Source: Desulfitobacterium dehalogenans ATCC 51507
GTDB taxonomy: Bacteria > Bacillota > Desulfitobacteriia > Desulfitobacteriales > Desulfitobacteriaceae
Direction of reading: 5' to 3'
DNA length: 64,000 nt
NCBI RefSeq assembly: GCF_000243155.2
Contig: NC_018017.1
Location: forward strand, 2,294,001-2,358,000
Shown here: positions 42,703-50,703 of the stretch, in pieces
Numbering within the stretch: the first letter of the stretch is position 1
Layout: every line of letters begins with the position of its first letter
Translations under genes and position numbers: made by a program
Notes under the pieces: generated by a model
Told to the model about the DNA's origin: nothing
Database searches by the model: none
What the model saw: the letters and a program-made list of their open reading frames with translations, nothing else

Positions 42703-44814
42703 TTATCCTTGAATATTATATTTAGCCAGCTTTTTATATAGAACAGAGCGGTGAATCCCCAAGATTCGTGCAGCCTGTACCTTGTTGCCTTGAACGCGGC
42801 GGAGAGTTTTATCAATAATTTCACGTTCTGCTGCTTGTAAAGCATACTCCAGGGTCTGCTCCGTACCTAATGACATTGTTTCCATGACTCCCGGCAAAGC
42901 CAAATGCTTCGGCAAAACCCAGGCTTCATCACAAATTACTATGGCCCGTTCCAAGATATTCTCCAGTTCACGAATATTGCCCGGCCAATCATAAGCACAT
43001 AAATGAGTAATACTTTCCGGTCTCAAGCCCTGAATATCCGTACCCAGTCTCTTATTGATTTTTTCAATTAGTCCTTTGGCAATAAAACCAATATCCTCTT
43101 TACGCTCTCTTAATGGTGGCAGATCGATGGCAAGAACGTTAAGGCGGTAATAGAGATCAAGGCGGAATTTATGTTCCATCACCATTTTGTGCAGATCCCT
43201 GTTCGTAGCTGCAATAATCCGCACATCGACTTTTATGGGTTCTGTCCCACCTAAACGCTCAACTTCACGTTCTTGCAGCACCCGCAGCAGCTTGGCCTGC
43301 ATACCCAAAGACATATCGCCGATTTCATCAAGAAAAATAGTCCCTTTGTCAGCAAGTTCAAATTTACCGGGCTTTCCGCCTTTCCGAGCCCCCGTAAACG
43401 CTCCTTCTTCATAACCAAAAAGTTCTGATTCCAGCAGGTCTTCCGGCAAAGCTGCACAATTCACTTTTATATAAGGCCCATTACTGCGATTACTTGATTT
43501 ATGAATAGCGTGGGAAAAGACTTCTTTCCCTGTACCGCTTTCACCCAGGATCAGAATGGTAGAGGTTGTTTGCGAGGCACGATGTGCTAAGGATTTAGCT
43601 TTTTTCATTCTGGGACTTTCGCCGATAATATCATCAAAAACGAATTGAGAGGAATGGAACTTGCCTAACTCTTCTTTGTAGTAAGCAAGATTCTCTTCCA
43701 GGCGCATGACTTTTTTCGCAAACATTTTGGCAATTTCCATATTTTTGAAGAGGGTCTTGGCCAATGCCCCTACGACTTTACCTTCCCGTTCAATGGGGAC
43801 CCGCATGATGATAAAATCACGCCCCTTAAGATGCCAGGTCTCGCCGAATTGCGCTTTACCTGATTTTAGGGTCTGAGGGAGATTAGAATTAGGACTGATA
43901 TCATTAATCTTTTTGCCGATGACATCCTGTACTTTAACCCCTATGACATCCAAAAAGAATTGGTTCATTAAGACAATATTCTCTTGATCATCGATGACGA
44001 CCATGCCTTCATAAGAATTCTCAACCACAGCCTCCAGTGTTGCCATCAGCTTTTCATTGGAATTTAAACGATGGCTCACCTCTTCCAGTTCAGTAATATC
44101 TTTAAACACGGCCACTGCGCCAAGAACCTTGTGCCCTAATATGATGGGCAGGAAGTCTGCTTTGGTGTTAAGCTCACCGTAGCTCATAGGAATTCCCCGC
44201 AGTTCCTCACCCGTTGCCAGCGCTTTATAGGTTAAGGAGTTCGGGAAAAAGTTTTTAATGGGTTTACCCAGTACTTCCTCGGCATTAAAACTCAGCAATT
44301 TTTCCGCAGATGGGTTAAAGAAAACGATACGCCCTTGAGCATCAATAGCCACAACAGCATTATGAACAGCTTCGATGGTTTGGCTGATATAGAAATCCAA
44401 GTCGTTCAGCAGTTGGTACAACAGGAACAGATTATCATAAAATTTGAATTCTCCTTGGTACTCTCCCTTGGTATCGACCACAAAGGCTGTGGGCCACCCT
44501 TCTGTAATTAGGATATTGAGATTAAAAAGCAGGCTATTCTCTTCCGGAAGCAGCCAATCTGCCGGCCGTATATAGGAGGCAATGGGCGCCTTAGGATCAA
44601 ACTTCCCCTGGGTTAAACTTTCAATAATATCGGCAGTACCTAAGACACCTATAAATTCCCTTTTTTTACTTACTACCGGTATATGTGTACGGCCCTCGTT
44701 TAAAATAATCTGCAGAGCATCGGCCAATAAAGTCTCTTCATCAAGATAAAAAGAGGAGAGAATCAATTCCTGGCTATCCAGCAAAGAAAGACCACTTGAA
44801 ATAAAGCCATTCAT
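42703..44814 (-). CDS. sigma-54-dependent transcriptional activator (CBS-PAS-PAS-AAA+-Fis)
   Basis: A 703-residue enhancer-binding protein. Residues about 15-130 form a CBS pair (GRTHIPVVSKKREFIGVLG), which commonly binds adenine nucleotides. Two PAS domains follow (about 145-250 and 260-370: VVAIDAQGRIVFFNPSAEKLL and MVVIDDQENIVLMNQFFLDVIG). The AAA+ domain has Walker A GESGTGKE near 426, the sigma-54 contact loop GAFTGA near 473 and Walker B IFLDEIGDM. The C-terminal 40 residues are a Fis-type helix-turn-helix. It lies just upstream of the sigma-54 promoter and very likely controls the beta-oxidation operon in response to an energy or redox signal. Confidence 0.95.
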   Translation of the reverse strand: MNGFISSGLSLLDSQELILSSFYLDEETLLADALQIILNEGRTHIPVVSKKREFIGVLGTADIIESLTQGKFDPKAPIASYIRPADWLLPEENSLLFNLNILITEGWPTAFVVDTKGEYQGEFKFYDNLFLLYQLLNDLDFYISQTIEAVHNAVVAIDAQGRIVFFNPSAEKLLSFNAEEVLGKPIKNFFPNSLTYKALATGEELRGIPMSYGELNTKADFLPIILGHKVLGAVAVFKDITELEEVSHRLNSNEKLMATLEAVVENSYEGMVVIDDQENIVLMNQFFLDVIGVKVQDVIGKKINDISPNSNLPQTLKSGKAQFGETWHLKGRDFIIMRVPIEREGKVVGALAKTLFKNMEIAKMFAKKVMRLEENLAYYKEELGKFHSSQFVFDDIIGESPRMKKAKSLAHRASQTTSTILILGESGTGKEVFSHAIHKSSNRSNGPYIKVNCAALPEDLLESELFGYEEGAFTGARKGGKPGKFELADKGTIFLDEIGDMSLGMQAKLLRVLQEREVERLGGTEPIKVDVRIIAATNRDLHKMVMEHKFRLDLYYRLNVLAIDLPPLRERKEDIGFIAKGLIEKINKRLGTDIQGLRPESITHLCAYDWPGNIRELENILERAIVICDEAWVLPKHLALPGVMETMSLGTEQTLEYALQAAEREIIDKTLRRVQGNKVQAARILGIHRSVLYKKLAKYNIQG

Positions 44815-44970
44815 GTTTACCTCACCTCACTACCTTCTGTAAGATCATTTTTATGAATTGAACTCTAATAATATTTAGAAAGGGGCAACGCTGCAAATTA
44901 TATACTATTCCTAATTTTCTGTATTTAATCGGTAAATCCTCTTTTTCCCCAATTAATTATTTGAATTAGA

Positions 44971-45013
44971 GAAGAAGAATCCCGCTGCCGGCTGCAGCAG
45001 CGGAAATTCTTCT
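44971..45013 (-). terminator. strong hairpin after the DUF2922 gene
   Basis: Arms GAAGAAT and ATTCTTC enclose CCGCTGC / GCAGCGG. It ends the small-gene cluster on the minus strand, before the sigma-54 activator gene. The rest of 44815-44970 shows no gene. Confidence 0.65.
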
Positions 45014-45034
45014 CATTCTCCCCGACTTGTTCCG

Positions 45035-45187
45035 TTACGGCTCAAGAGGATCGTACAAATTCTCCGTCACATTCTGAACCACTTCTTGGGTCAGGCCCTG
45101 TTTAGGGTTGGAGAGCGTGATCCCTGCCGATTTGCCGCCGCTGGTCAGGAAAGATAACCTGATCACACGGTTCGTTGAAATAGGCAA
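45035..45187 (-). CDS. DUF2922-like small protein
   Basis: About 50 residues with the family pattern VIRLSFLTSGGKSAGITLSNPKQGLTQEVVQNVTENL. DUF2922 genes usually sit directly behind a DUF1659 gene, and here the end of a DUF1659-like frame lies just upstream. The start is uncertain: TTG 45187 has GGGGGTG 6 bases before it; GTG 45196 would add three residues but overlaps that site. The role of the pair is unknown. Confidence 0.7.
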   Translation of the reverse strand: MPISTNRVIRLSFLTSGGKSAGITLSNPKQGLTQEVVQNVTENLYDPLEP

Positions 45188-45227
45188 TATATTCACCCCC
45201 TTCCCTGAGACATTTTTCCAGGGTCCT

Positions 45228-45410
45228 TACTCCTCTTCAAGCAGCTGTGAGTTCCTGCTTACGGTGATATCCACAACCTGATCCGTCACCAGGCTGAACA
45301 GCGCGGTGGCGATCTCGTGGAGGTCCTCATCCGTAGCCGTGGACTTCAGGCCGGTGATGCCCTTCTTCCTGATCAACGGGCTGCCGGAAGGCGTGGTCCC
45401 TGTCTCGCCT
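45228..45410 (-). pseudogene. 5'-truncated DUF1659-like gene
   Basis: In the frame different from the DUF3102 gene, the minus strand encodes TPSGSPLIRKKGITGLKSTATDEDLHEIATALFSLVTDQVVDITVSRNSQLLEEE followed by a stop. The normal N-terminal 10 to 20 residues and start codon are missing, because a stop codon closes the frame near 45414, exactly where DUF3102 sequence begins. It looks like the downstream half of a deletion joint. Translation could only come from an internal start. Confidence 0.7.
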
Positions 45411-45698
45411 CAAATTACCAACTGGCTGGTAATTTGCATCACCTTTGCCTGAGGTGAGCAACTTAGGCCCATATTCCTCATAGAGGCGCATGAGATTCCT
45501 GGCTGTGCTTCGGGAATAGCTCACTGACTCCGCCAGCCATTTCAGCCATTCCCCATGGGGCAGCAGGGCCTTGGCTTCCTTTAGGCGCTTGCCGATCTCC
45601 ACGGCGCTGATCAGCAGAATTCTACAAGCCTGCTGTCTTATAATCAGAATTTCCGTAGCGATATTTGAGGGCTTGCGTTCGGTGTTCATAGGATTCAT
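45327..45698 (-). pseudogene. DUF3102 protein, 3' end replaced by out-of-frame DUF1659 sequence
   Basis: Residues about 1-90 match DUF3102 (ISAVEIGKRLKEAKALLPHGEWLKWLAESVSYSRSTARNLMRLYEEYG), a DNA-binding-like family often linked to mobile or phage genes. After YQPVGNL near residue 95 the sequence becomes Arg/His/Glu-rich and is simply the DUF1659 gene read in another frame. The expected continuation of the family is absent, so the gene is truncated by deletion. GGGATGGG lies before ATG 45698, and a 10-base inverted repeat at 45727-45755 lies in its promoter region. Confidence 0.75.
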
Positions 45699-45726
45699 TT
45701 TGGCTACCCATCCCTTTTGATGCTTT

Positions 45727-45755
45727 TTTATAAACTATGTGGCCAAGTTTATAAA
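45727..45755. promoter_or_regulatory. inverted repeat upstream of the DUF3102 gene
   Basis: TTTATAAACT (45727-45736) and AGTTTATAAA (45746-45755) are exact complements separated by 9 bases. It is centred about 43 bases before the start codon and is a candidate operator, perhaps for self-control. Confidence 0.5.
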
Positions 45756-45774
45756 AGTGAGGGATTGTACGCAA

Positions 45775-45806
45775 AAAAGCCGTTGTCAGCAGACAACGGA
45801 GCTTTA
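45775..45806 (-). terminator. Rho-independent terminator
   Basis: Stem CCGTTGTC / GACAACGG with an AGCA loop and T tract on the minus strand. It separates the LysR/Xre fragments from the DUF3102 gene. Confidence 0.8.
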
Positions 45807-45870
45807 TAAATCAAATTATAGATCGCCACGATATTCAGCTTTTTAGAATCATCCCGAGGCTATCCTGATA
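45805..45870 (-). repeat. 66-base duplicated fragment of the LysR-type gene
   Basis: Matches 46382-46447, inside the LysR pseudogene, with only about 8 differences and no gaps. It is isolated from any open frame here. Confidence 0.85.
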
Positions 45871-45925
45871 CATTTCCCTACCACCATCAATTTCCCCGGT
45901 AGTTTTAGTCCCTAATTCAAGCAAT

Positions 45926-46051
45926 TTAGATGGCTTTATCCGCAAGTTGGTCTTGAGTCATGCCCTCCCTCTTGCGATAATAGGCAATATTCAATCCAAG
46001 AGCTATATATTTATCTCTGTTTTCAAGGGCAATTTTTGTACTTCTGGCCAT
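45926..46051 (-). pseudogene. truncated Xre-type helix-turn-helix protein
   Basis: A 41-residue frame with GAGGTG 7 bases before ATG 46051. It reads like the first part of an Xre repressor (ALGLNIAYYRKREGMTQDQLADKA) and stops within the first half of the helix-turn-helix, with no continuation in any frame nearby. It could still be translated but cannot form the complete DNA-binding domain. Confidence 0.7.
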
Positions 46052-46182
46052 ATACAATCACCTCAGTAAAAGCTTATCGCGCAACGCAGCCGATATACAT
46101 AAGCTGATTAAGAACTATCTTGATAGGTGTAAGGAGTAATGCAACCAATATTATTTCGAGGGAAAATAAGTACCCCTTGAAT

Positions 46183-46790
46183 TCAGATTTCTTGGCGCAT
46201 TTTCTCCAAGAATTTCTCTGCCGCTTTCGAAAACACCTGATATTTCTTCCAAACGATATTTAAATGCGCTTCTACTCGTGGCTCCAGTGGCTTAAAACAA
46301 AGACCGCTGGAGCTGGTGGTGTTCATCTGTTTATCCAAACACAGCGCATAGCCAATCCCTTCCTCTACCATGAGCACTGCATTATAAATCAGATTATAGG
46401 TCGCCACGATATTCAGCTTTTCAGAATCATCCCGAAGCCATCCCGATAGTTCATTACCGGCAAGAGCCTGTCTGGAGCAGAGCAGTGGTATATCCCGCAG
46501 GTTCTTTGGCCCTATGCTGTCCAGAGCGGCCAGGGGGCTGTCTTTTCTCATCAGTAAACCCCAGGTATCTGTTGCCGGAAGACGCAGATAATCATATTTT
46601 TGGATGCTCGCCGACCCAATAATGACTCCGAAATCCAATAGCCCTTTATCATTACATCATCGGCATTCCCGCTGTACAGATGATACTGGATATGGGGATG
46701 TTCTTCCTGAAGTTTTTTTACTACTTTGGTAATAAGCCGCATGGCATCTGTTTCCCCGCTGCCTATGTAAATATCCCCGTTGATGAACCC
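46183..46790 (-). pseudogene. LysR-type regulator, N-terminally truncated and frameshifted
   Basis: The minus strand encodes a LysR effector-binding domain in two frames: GDIYIGSGETDAMRLITKVVKKL upstream, then after a small deletion near 46636-46650 LDFGVIIGSASIQKYDYLRL through to the C terminus KFLEKMRQEI. The DNA-binding helix-turn-helix domain (about 85 residues) is absent; sequence beyond about 46790 belongs to the opposite-strand lipoprotein gene. It cannot act as a transcription factor. Confidence 0.85.
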
Positions 46791-46795
46791 TATGC

Positions 46796-47332
46796 GTGAT
46801 TGCTTTGATGGGTTGCTCGAATAACCCTCCGTCAAACTCACCAGCGTCTGCGCCGTCTGTAAGTACCTCCGCACCTTCCTCAACTCCGACAGAATCGTCA
46901 AAGCCCTCCCCTCCTCCGGCAGAATCGGGCACACAGGAACCACCGCCTGCGGAGCAGGATACGCAAACAGAACGTAATGCCATGCCAAGCTTAACCCTTC
47001 GCATTGGCAACAAAAATTTCAGGGCAACCTTATATGACAATGATTCGACACGGGCGCTGCTGAAGAAGCTGCCCCTGACCTTGACTATGGATGAACTGAA
47101 CGGGAACGAAAAGTTCTACTTTTTTTCAGAAAAGCTTCCTGCCGCCAGTGAACGGGTAGGGAGTATCAAGACCGGTGATTTGATGCTCTACGGCTCCGAC
47201 TGCCTGGTGCTGTTTTATGAGAGTTTTCCCACTTCGTACAGCTACACAAGGCTTGGCACCATTGACGATGTGACCGGATGGACCAATGCTCCGGGGAGCG
47301 GCAGTGTTGAAGTGACTTTTAGCATTAACTAA
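46796..47332 (+). CDS. lipoprotein with cyclophilin-like domain, signal peptide shortened
   Basis: A 178-residue frame. The lipobox is LMGC only seven residues from the first usable codon (GTG 46796); an in-frame stop lies 9 bases before it, so the usual 15-residue signal peptide is missing. A Pro/Ser/Thr-rich linker (residues about 8-60) leads to a cyclophilin-like beta barrel: LRIGNKNFRATLYDNDSTRALLKKLP near 65, KTGDLMLYGSDCLVLFYESF near 125 and YTRLGTID. The intact domain but lost N terminus points to truncation at the LysR junction. Export is doubtful. Confidence 0.75.
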   Translation: MIALMGCSNNPPSNSPASAPSVSTSAPSSTPTESSKPSPPPAESGTQEPPPAEQDTQTERNAMPSLTLRIGNKNFRATLYDNDSTRALLKKLPLTLTMDELNGNEKFYFFSEKLPAASERVGSIKTGDLMLYGSDCLVLFYESFPTSYSYTRLGTIDDVTGWTNAPGSGSVEVTFSIN

Positions 47333-47340
47333 GTAATACA

Positions 47341-47380
47341 GCCTGCCTGTGGCCTTCCTTTTGATCGGCCACAGGCAGGC
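47341..47380. terminator. 14-base perfect hairpin
   Basis: GCCTGCCTGTGGCC pairs exactly with GGCCACAGGCAGGC across a 12-base loop, 9 bases after the lipoprotein stop. The T tract is weak, so termination is likely but not certain. Confidence 0.6.
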
Positions 47381-47418
47381 ATTGCTCTATGAAGCGTTGG
47401 AAAGGAATGGTCATATTC

Positions 47419-47661
47419 ATGAAAAAGAAACTATTAGCGCTGCTGATTGCATTCTCTATGCCGGCAATTTTCCTTTTCACAGGCTGTGAACAAGCCGCAC
47501 CGAATCTTTCTGCCCAGGCAAAACCGCCACAAAACAGTGAGCAGACGGGAACAGCATCATCGGAAAAAGAGGAAAGCACAGTGCCGGGACTATCTAAGCT
47601 ACAAAGTCCTGACACTGCCCCCATTTTAAGTGTATTATTTTATCACTTGATAAATTTCTAA
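47419..47661 (+). pseudogene. lipoprotein gene fragment, 3' truncated
   Basis: A convincing lipoprotein signal (MKKKLLALLIAFSMPAIFLF, lipobox FTGC) and a Ser/Glu/Gln-rich linker, then after residue about 68 an unrelated hydrophobic tail that runs into the 3' end of the BlaR1-like gene on the other strand. No folded domain follows, so the gene has lost its body. It resembles the neighbouring lipoprotein in layout. Confidence 0.65.
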
Positions 47662-49029
47662 GGTTCCACTACTATAATCGACTATCTCTGTCGGCTTATA
47701 TGTACTATCAGAGTCTATGAAACCACGTGACCATTCAAACACATTTTCAGAATTAGACTCGCTTTTAATATATACCCTGCAGGTATCACCGCTAAATCCT
47801 GCACAATGACTACCTTCATTTTGTGTTATAAGAGTAAAGTTTATTGGTGCACTGACTCCTTTAAATGAAAATATCAAATCCTCATAAGCTTCTGCAATCA
47901 AATATGTCTGTGTTGGATTTGTATCTGAAAGTTCAAAAGAGATACTTTCTAATAACACAACATCTTTCCTTATTGGACTACCATTAACAAATGATATTGG
48001 CGTTGGTGATTCTTGGTTTTCGTTTTCTAATGCCATTTCAACAGCATCACTACTAACCGCAAATGCAACACCTGTACTTAATGTCAATAACAAAATAGCG
48101 CAGGCTATGATTACCCCAACTCGCTTTTTGCCAGCATCCATAATTGAAGAAATCCGTTCTTTCATTCCTTTTTTGCCTCCATAAAAACTGGTAGAAAGTG
48201 CGGTTTTCACTTTTGATTGACATTGAACCACACCGATAATTGCTTCGCTATACTGCTGGCGCATATCTGCATCTATACTGCGTACCACCTCGGCATCACA
48301 GGACATTTCGCATAGTGCATCAATCGCCTTTGCCATCAGATATACAAGGGGGTTAAACCAGTGAATTGCTTTTGCAGACAGCACTAAGCACCTATACCAT
48401 AGGTCTTTGCGCTTGTAATGAACAAGCTCATGATTGAGAATAAACCGAAGCTCATCCTTTGGAAACTTCGTGGTCGGCAGCAGTATTTTAGGTTGGAAAA
48501 ATACTATTAGCATAGGAGTGCCAATACTTAAACACTGATAAAGGTTAATTTGCTTTGATATACCTAACTCTGCCTTTAGGTTTTGGAACAGGCTCAATAT
48601 CTGTTCGTCTGTAATTGTTTCACACCAGCGCTTTGTCATCTTTATAAAACGATAGTGCTTTACCGTGTGATAGACAAGAAAAGCTATCATTCCGGCCAGC
48701 CACACCGCCGCCGCAATTTGCCACCATGATAATGAAATATGAGATACGTCCGAGGATGACAAAGCGCTTTCAACCGGGCCTGCGATCTGTGTTCTATTGC
48801 CTATTTGAATAGTAGGTGTCGCTGTTTCAGTAGGAATTATCTTGACAAAGGGATTGTCAAACTGGGGCCGGAAAGGGATAATCAATCCAATCACAATAAT
48901 CAACCATGCGTAATACCGCCCCTTAGCGGAATACCGCTTTGCCAGCAATGGCGTAACCGCCATATAAAACAAAGCAATAGCCGACATGGTAATTGAACAG
49001 GTTAGAAGCGTGACGATAAAACTTTGCAC
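47635..49029 (-). CDS. BlaR1/MecR1-type membrane metallopeptidase (M56)
   Basis: A 464-residue protein with four membrane helices in residues about 1-310, the zinc site NHELVHYKRKDLWYR near residue 198-212 and a downstream Glu-containing segment ALCEMSCDAEVVR. This is the antirepressor build that cleaves or inactivates BlaI. The external C-terminal domain is not a penicillin-binding domain; it is a short beta-rich module of unknown ligand (YLIAEAYEDLIFSFKGV). It starts at GTG 49029 with GGAGGGG upstream, one base after the blaI-like gene. Confidence 0.9.
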   Translation of the reverse strand: MQSFIVTLLTCSITMSAIALFYMAVTPLLAKRYSAKGRYYAWLIIVIGLIIPFRPQFDNPFVKIIPTETATPTIQIGNRTQIAGPVESALSSSDVSHISLSWWQIAAAVWLAGMIAFLVYHTVKHYRFIKMTKRWCETITDEQILSLFQNLKAELGISKQINLYQCLSIGTPMLIVFFQPKILLPTTKFPKDELRFILNHELVHYKRKDLWYRCLVLSAKAIHWFNPLVYLMAKAIDALCEMSCDAEVVRSIDADMRQQYSEAIIGVVQCQSKVKTALSTSFYGGKKGMKERISSIMDAGKKRVGVIIACAILLLTLSTGVAFAVSSDAVEMALENENQESPTPISFVNGSPIRKDVVLLESISFELSDTNPTQTYLIAEAYEDLIFSFKGVSAPINFTLITQNEGSHCAGFSGDTCRVYIKSESNSENVFEWSRGFIDSDSTYKPTEIVDYSSGTLEIYQVIK

Positions 49030-49030
49030 A

Positions 49031-49408
49031 CTAACCCCTCCGTTTCTTTGCCCATTGGAGCAATTCGTCAATATCCTCGTCAGTTACCGCCTTATCTTCG
49101 TATAGTGTGTGAACAAGGTCAAGAAACGAATTGTCATGGTACTGCTTCATAAAATTACTTGTTTCAAACTTCAAATAGTCCTCTTTGCTGACCAAAGGAT
49201 AATAGGTTCGTTCTTTTCCGTTTTTCTCCGTGCGTAAAAAGCCGCGGTCTACCAGCCGGAGCAACATGGAAATAGCAGTTTGCACTTTCCACTCTTTTTC
49301 ATTACCAAGCTGCTCCATAATCATATTGGCTGTAATGGGCGGTTCGTTCGCCCAAATTACCTTCATGATGTCAAACTCCGCGTCCGGCAGTTTTCTCATC
49401 GTGCTCAT
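49031..49408 (-). CDS. BlaI/MecI family repressor
   Basis: A 125-residue winged-helix repressor: LPDAEFDIMKVIWANEPPITANMIMEQL then KEWKVQTAISMLLRLVDRGFLRTEKNGKERTYYPL and a C-terminal dimerisation helix bundle. The true start is ATG 49408 (AAGGAG upstream); an apparent longer frame has no Shine-Dalgarno. It should repress its own operon through the operators seen at 49424-49460 until the BlaR1-like protein inactivates it. The inducing signal is unknown. Confidence 0.93.
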   Translation of the reverse strand: MSTMRKLPDAEFDIMKVIWANEPPITANMIMEQLGNEKEWKVQTAISMLLRLVDRGFLRTEKNGKERTYYPLVSKEDYLKFETSNFMKQYHDNSFLDLVHTLYEDKAVTDEDIDELLQWAKKRRG

Positions 49409-49423
49409 GATATCAACTCCTTT

Positions 49424-49460
49424 TAGACAATTGCCTATGTTCAAATTATACACTTGCCTA
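49424..49460 (-). promoter_or_regulatory. two BlaI-type operators
   Basis: TAGACAATTGCCTA (49424-49437), a near-perfect palindrome, and TATACACTTGCCTA (49447-49460). They share the CCTA half-site and lie 23 bases apart between the -10 box and the start codon and over the -10/spacer region. Confidence 0.65.
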
Positions 49461-49473
49461 AAATGGATATCAA
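49445..49473 (-). promoter_or_regulatory. promoter of the blaI-blaR1-like operon
   Basis: On the minus strand, -35 TTGATA (49468-49473), 17-base spacer, perfect -10 TATAAT (49445-49450). The operators overlap it, which fits repression by BlaI. Confidence 0.75.
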
Positions 49474-49545
49474 GCATATTCATGCTATTTACAAAAAATT
49501 CATATTTCCGCACTTTTCTCCGGTTTCCGCAAAGCGGCAAGCAAT

Positions 49546-49588
49546 TCTACTGTGGCCACAGTAGAGATTTTTCGTGCCGAAAAATCTC
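49546..49588. repeat. two adjoining perfect palindromes
   Basis: A 20-base perfect palindrome (TCTACTGTGG / CCACAGTAGA, 49546-49565) is followed directly by the hairpin GAGATTTTTCG-TGC-CGAAAAATCTC (49564-49588), at the 5' break of the permease fragment. Confidence 0.7.
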
Positions 49589-49881
49589 TTGTTGGTCTAT
49601 TCGGTAAAAATGAAGGCTTCGGCGTGCTCATAGCAGCAACCATCGGCGTACCTTTGTATGTTTGCGGAGGCGCTACGGTCCCTCTTCTACAGCAATGGTT
49701 GTACAGCGGTATGAGTATGGGCGGCGCGGCGGCTTTTATGATTACCGGCCCCGCCACCAAAATTACAAACCTTGGTGCTTTGAAAATTGTGCTGGGGATA
49801 AGACACTTTCCGCTCTATTTGGCTTTTACGATTGCCTTTGCCTTCGGAACAGGAATGATCGTCAATCTAGTGATTTTCTAA
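49552..49881 (+). pseudogene. permease fragment (PF03773/ArsP-type), 5' truncated
   Basis: The 109-residue frame matches only the C-terminal third of a predicted permease: GVLIAATIGVPLYVCGGATVPLLQQWLYSGMSMGGAAAFMITGPATKITNLGALKIVLG. The conserved YVCGG and GPATK segments are intact, but the first half of the family, with the earlier helices, is gone. The break coincides with the palindromes at 49546-49588. Not expected to be functional. Confidence 0.8.
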
Positions 49882-49915
49882 TTTCTTTAAGCGATAGGTT
49901 TGTTGAAGCAGGACG

Positions 49916-50239
49916 TTAATCCAGGTCTTGAATATTCATTTTATCAAGCTGAGAGCGAATTTTCATTTTTTCTCTACAACCAAAATAGATGCCGAGTAGA
50001 ACGATAGTTGGAATATTACTGGTTAAAAATGTCGAAGCGATAAGCATAACTGACGCGCCGCCAGTCATTCCATCATAAACAGCTATTCCCAGAACCATCA
50101 ACAAAGAATTGAGCAATGTGATCATAGGAGGTATCAGTCCAAGCCATTTGCTCCTTTTCTTTGCTAAAAATATTTGAAGAAAAATCACTCCTATTAACAA
50201 CGCAGGCATCAGAAATAACATGATTGGTGCGATCTCCAT
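49916..50239 (-). CDS. small membrane protein of unknown function
   Basis: A 107-residue protein with three hydrophobic helices (residues about 5-25, 33-55, 62-88) and a charged C-terminal tail. Not recognised. It follows the DUF2089-like gene by one base, so the two form an operon and may work as regulator and membrane target. Confidence 0.75.
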   Translation of the reverse strand: MEIAPIMLFLMPALLIGVIFLQIFLAKKRSKWLGLIPPMITLLNSLLMVLGIAVYDGMTGGASVMLIASTFLTSNIPTIVLLGIYFGCREKMKIRSQLDKMNIQDLD

Positions 50240-50240
50240 A

Positions 50241-50540
50241 TTATTCAGCCCCTTTCATTTTCTTGTATTCTGAAATCAATAGTTTAGCCGTTTCAAAATC
50301 TATCTTGTCATTGACAGCCAATCGCTTGATCAGCGAGATGTAAGGTTCATTTGCTGTATCTTCATTTATTTGAATCTTTTGTATTAACTTATCAAGCCTA
50401 AGCCTTACGGTGGGATAAGTGACTGAATACTGATTGGCAATCTCCTTTAATGAACCTGAAGCCAGGAGAAATTTTTTGATGAACGATACATCTTCATCAT
50501 CAAGGTTTGTCATCCATTCGGGTACAACGTCTATTCCCAC
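50241..50540 (-). CDS. DUF2089-like helix-turn-helix protein
   Basis: A 99-residue protein: PEWMTNLDDEDVSFIKKFLLASGSLKEIANQYSVTYPTVRLRLDKLIQKI, the DUF2089 pattern with a helix-turn-helix in the centre (residues about 35-60). The C-terminal part is a short helical tail. GTG 50540 is chosen because AAAGGAGG lies 7 bases before it. It probably regulates the adjoining membrane-protein gene. Confidence 0.8.
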   Translation of the reverse strand: MGIDVVPEWMTNLDDEDVSFIKKFLLASGSLKEIANQYSVTYPTVRLRLDKLIQKIQINEDTANEPYISLIKRLAVNDKIDFETAKLLISEYKKMKGAE

Positions 50541-50703
50541 AGCCACACCTCCTTTAATAATATTAAATATATAATTAAATATTATTAAAGGAGCATTCCT
50601 GTAGTAGTCAAAAATGAGCTTTGTCAAAAAGAAGACCTCACGTTACAATTTGAAAGGACTGTTGGCCAACAGAATCCAATCAAAATAACGGAGGTCATCC
50701 CAA

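Noticed and set aside
45327-45410. C-terminal RRDRDHAFRQPVDQEEGHHRPEV segment as a novel basic domain of the DUF3102 protein
   Set aside because: It is the DUF1659-like gene read in the wrong frame after a deletion.
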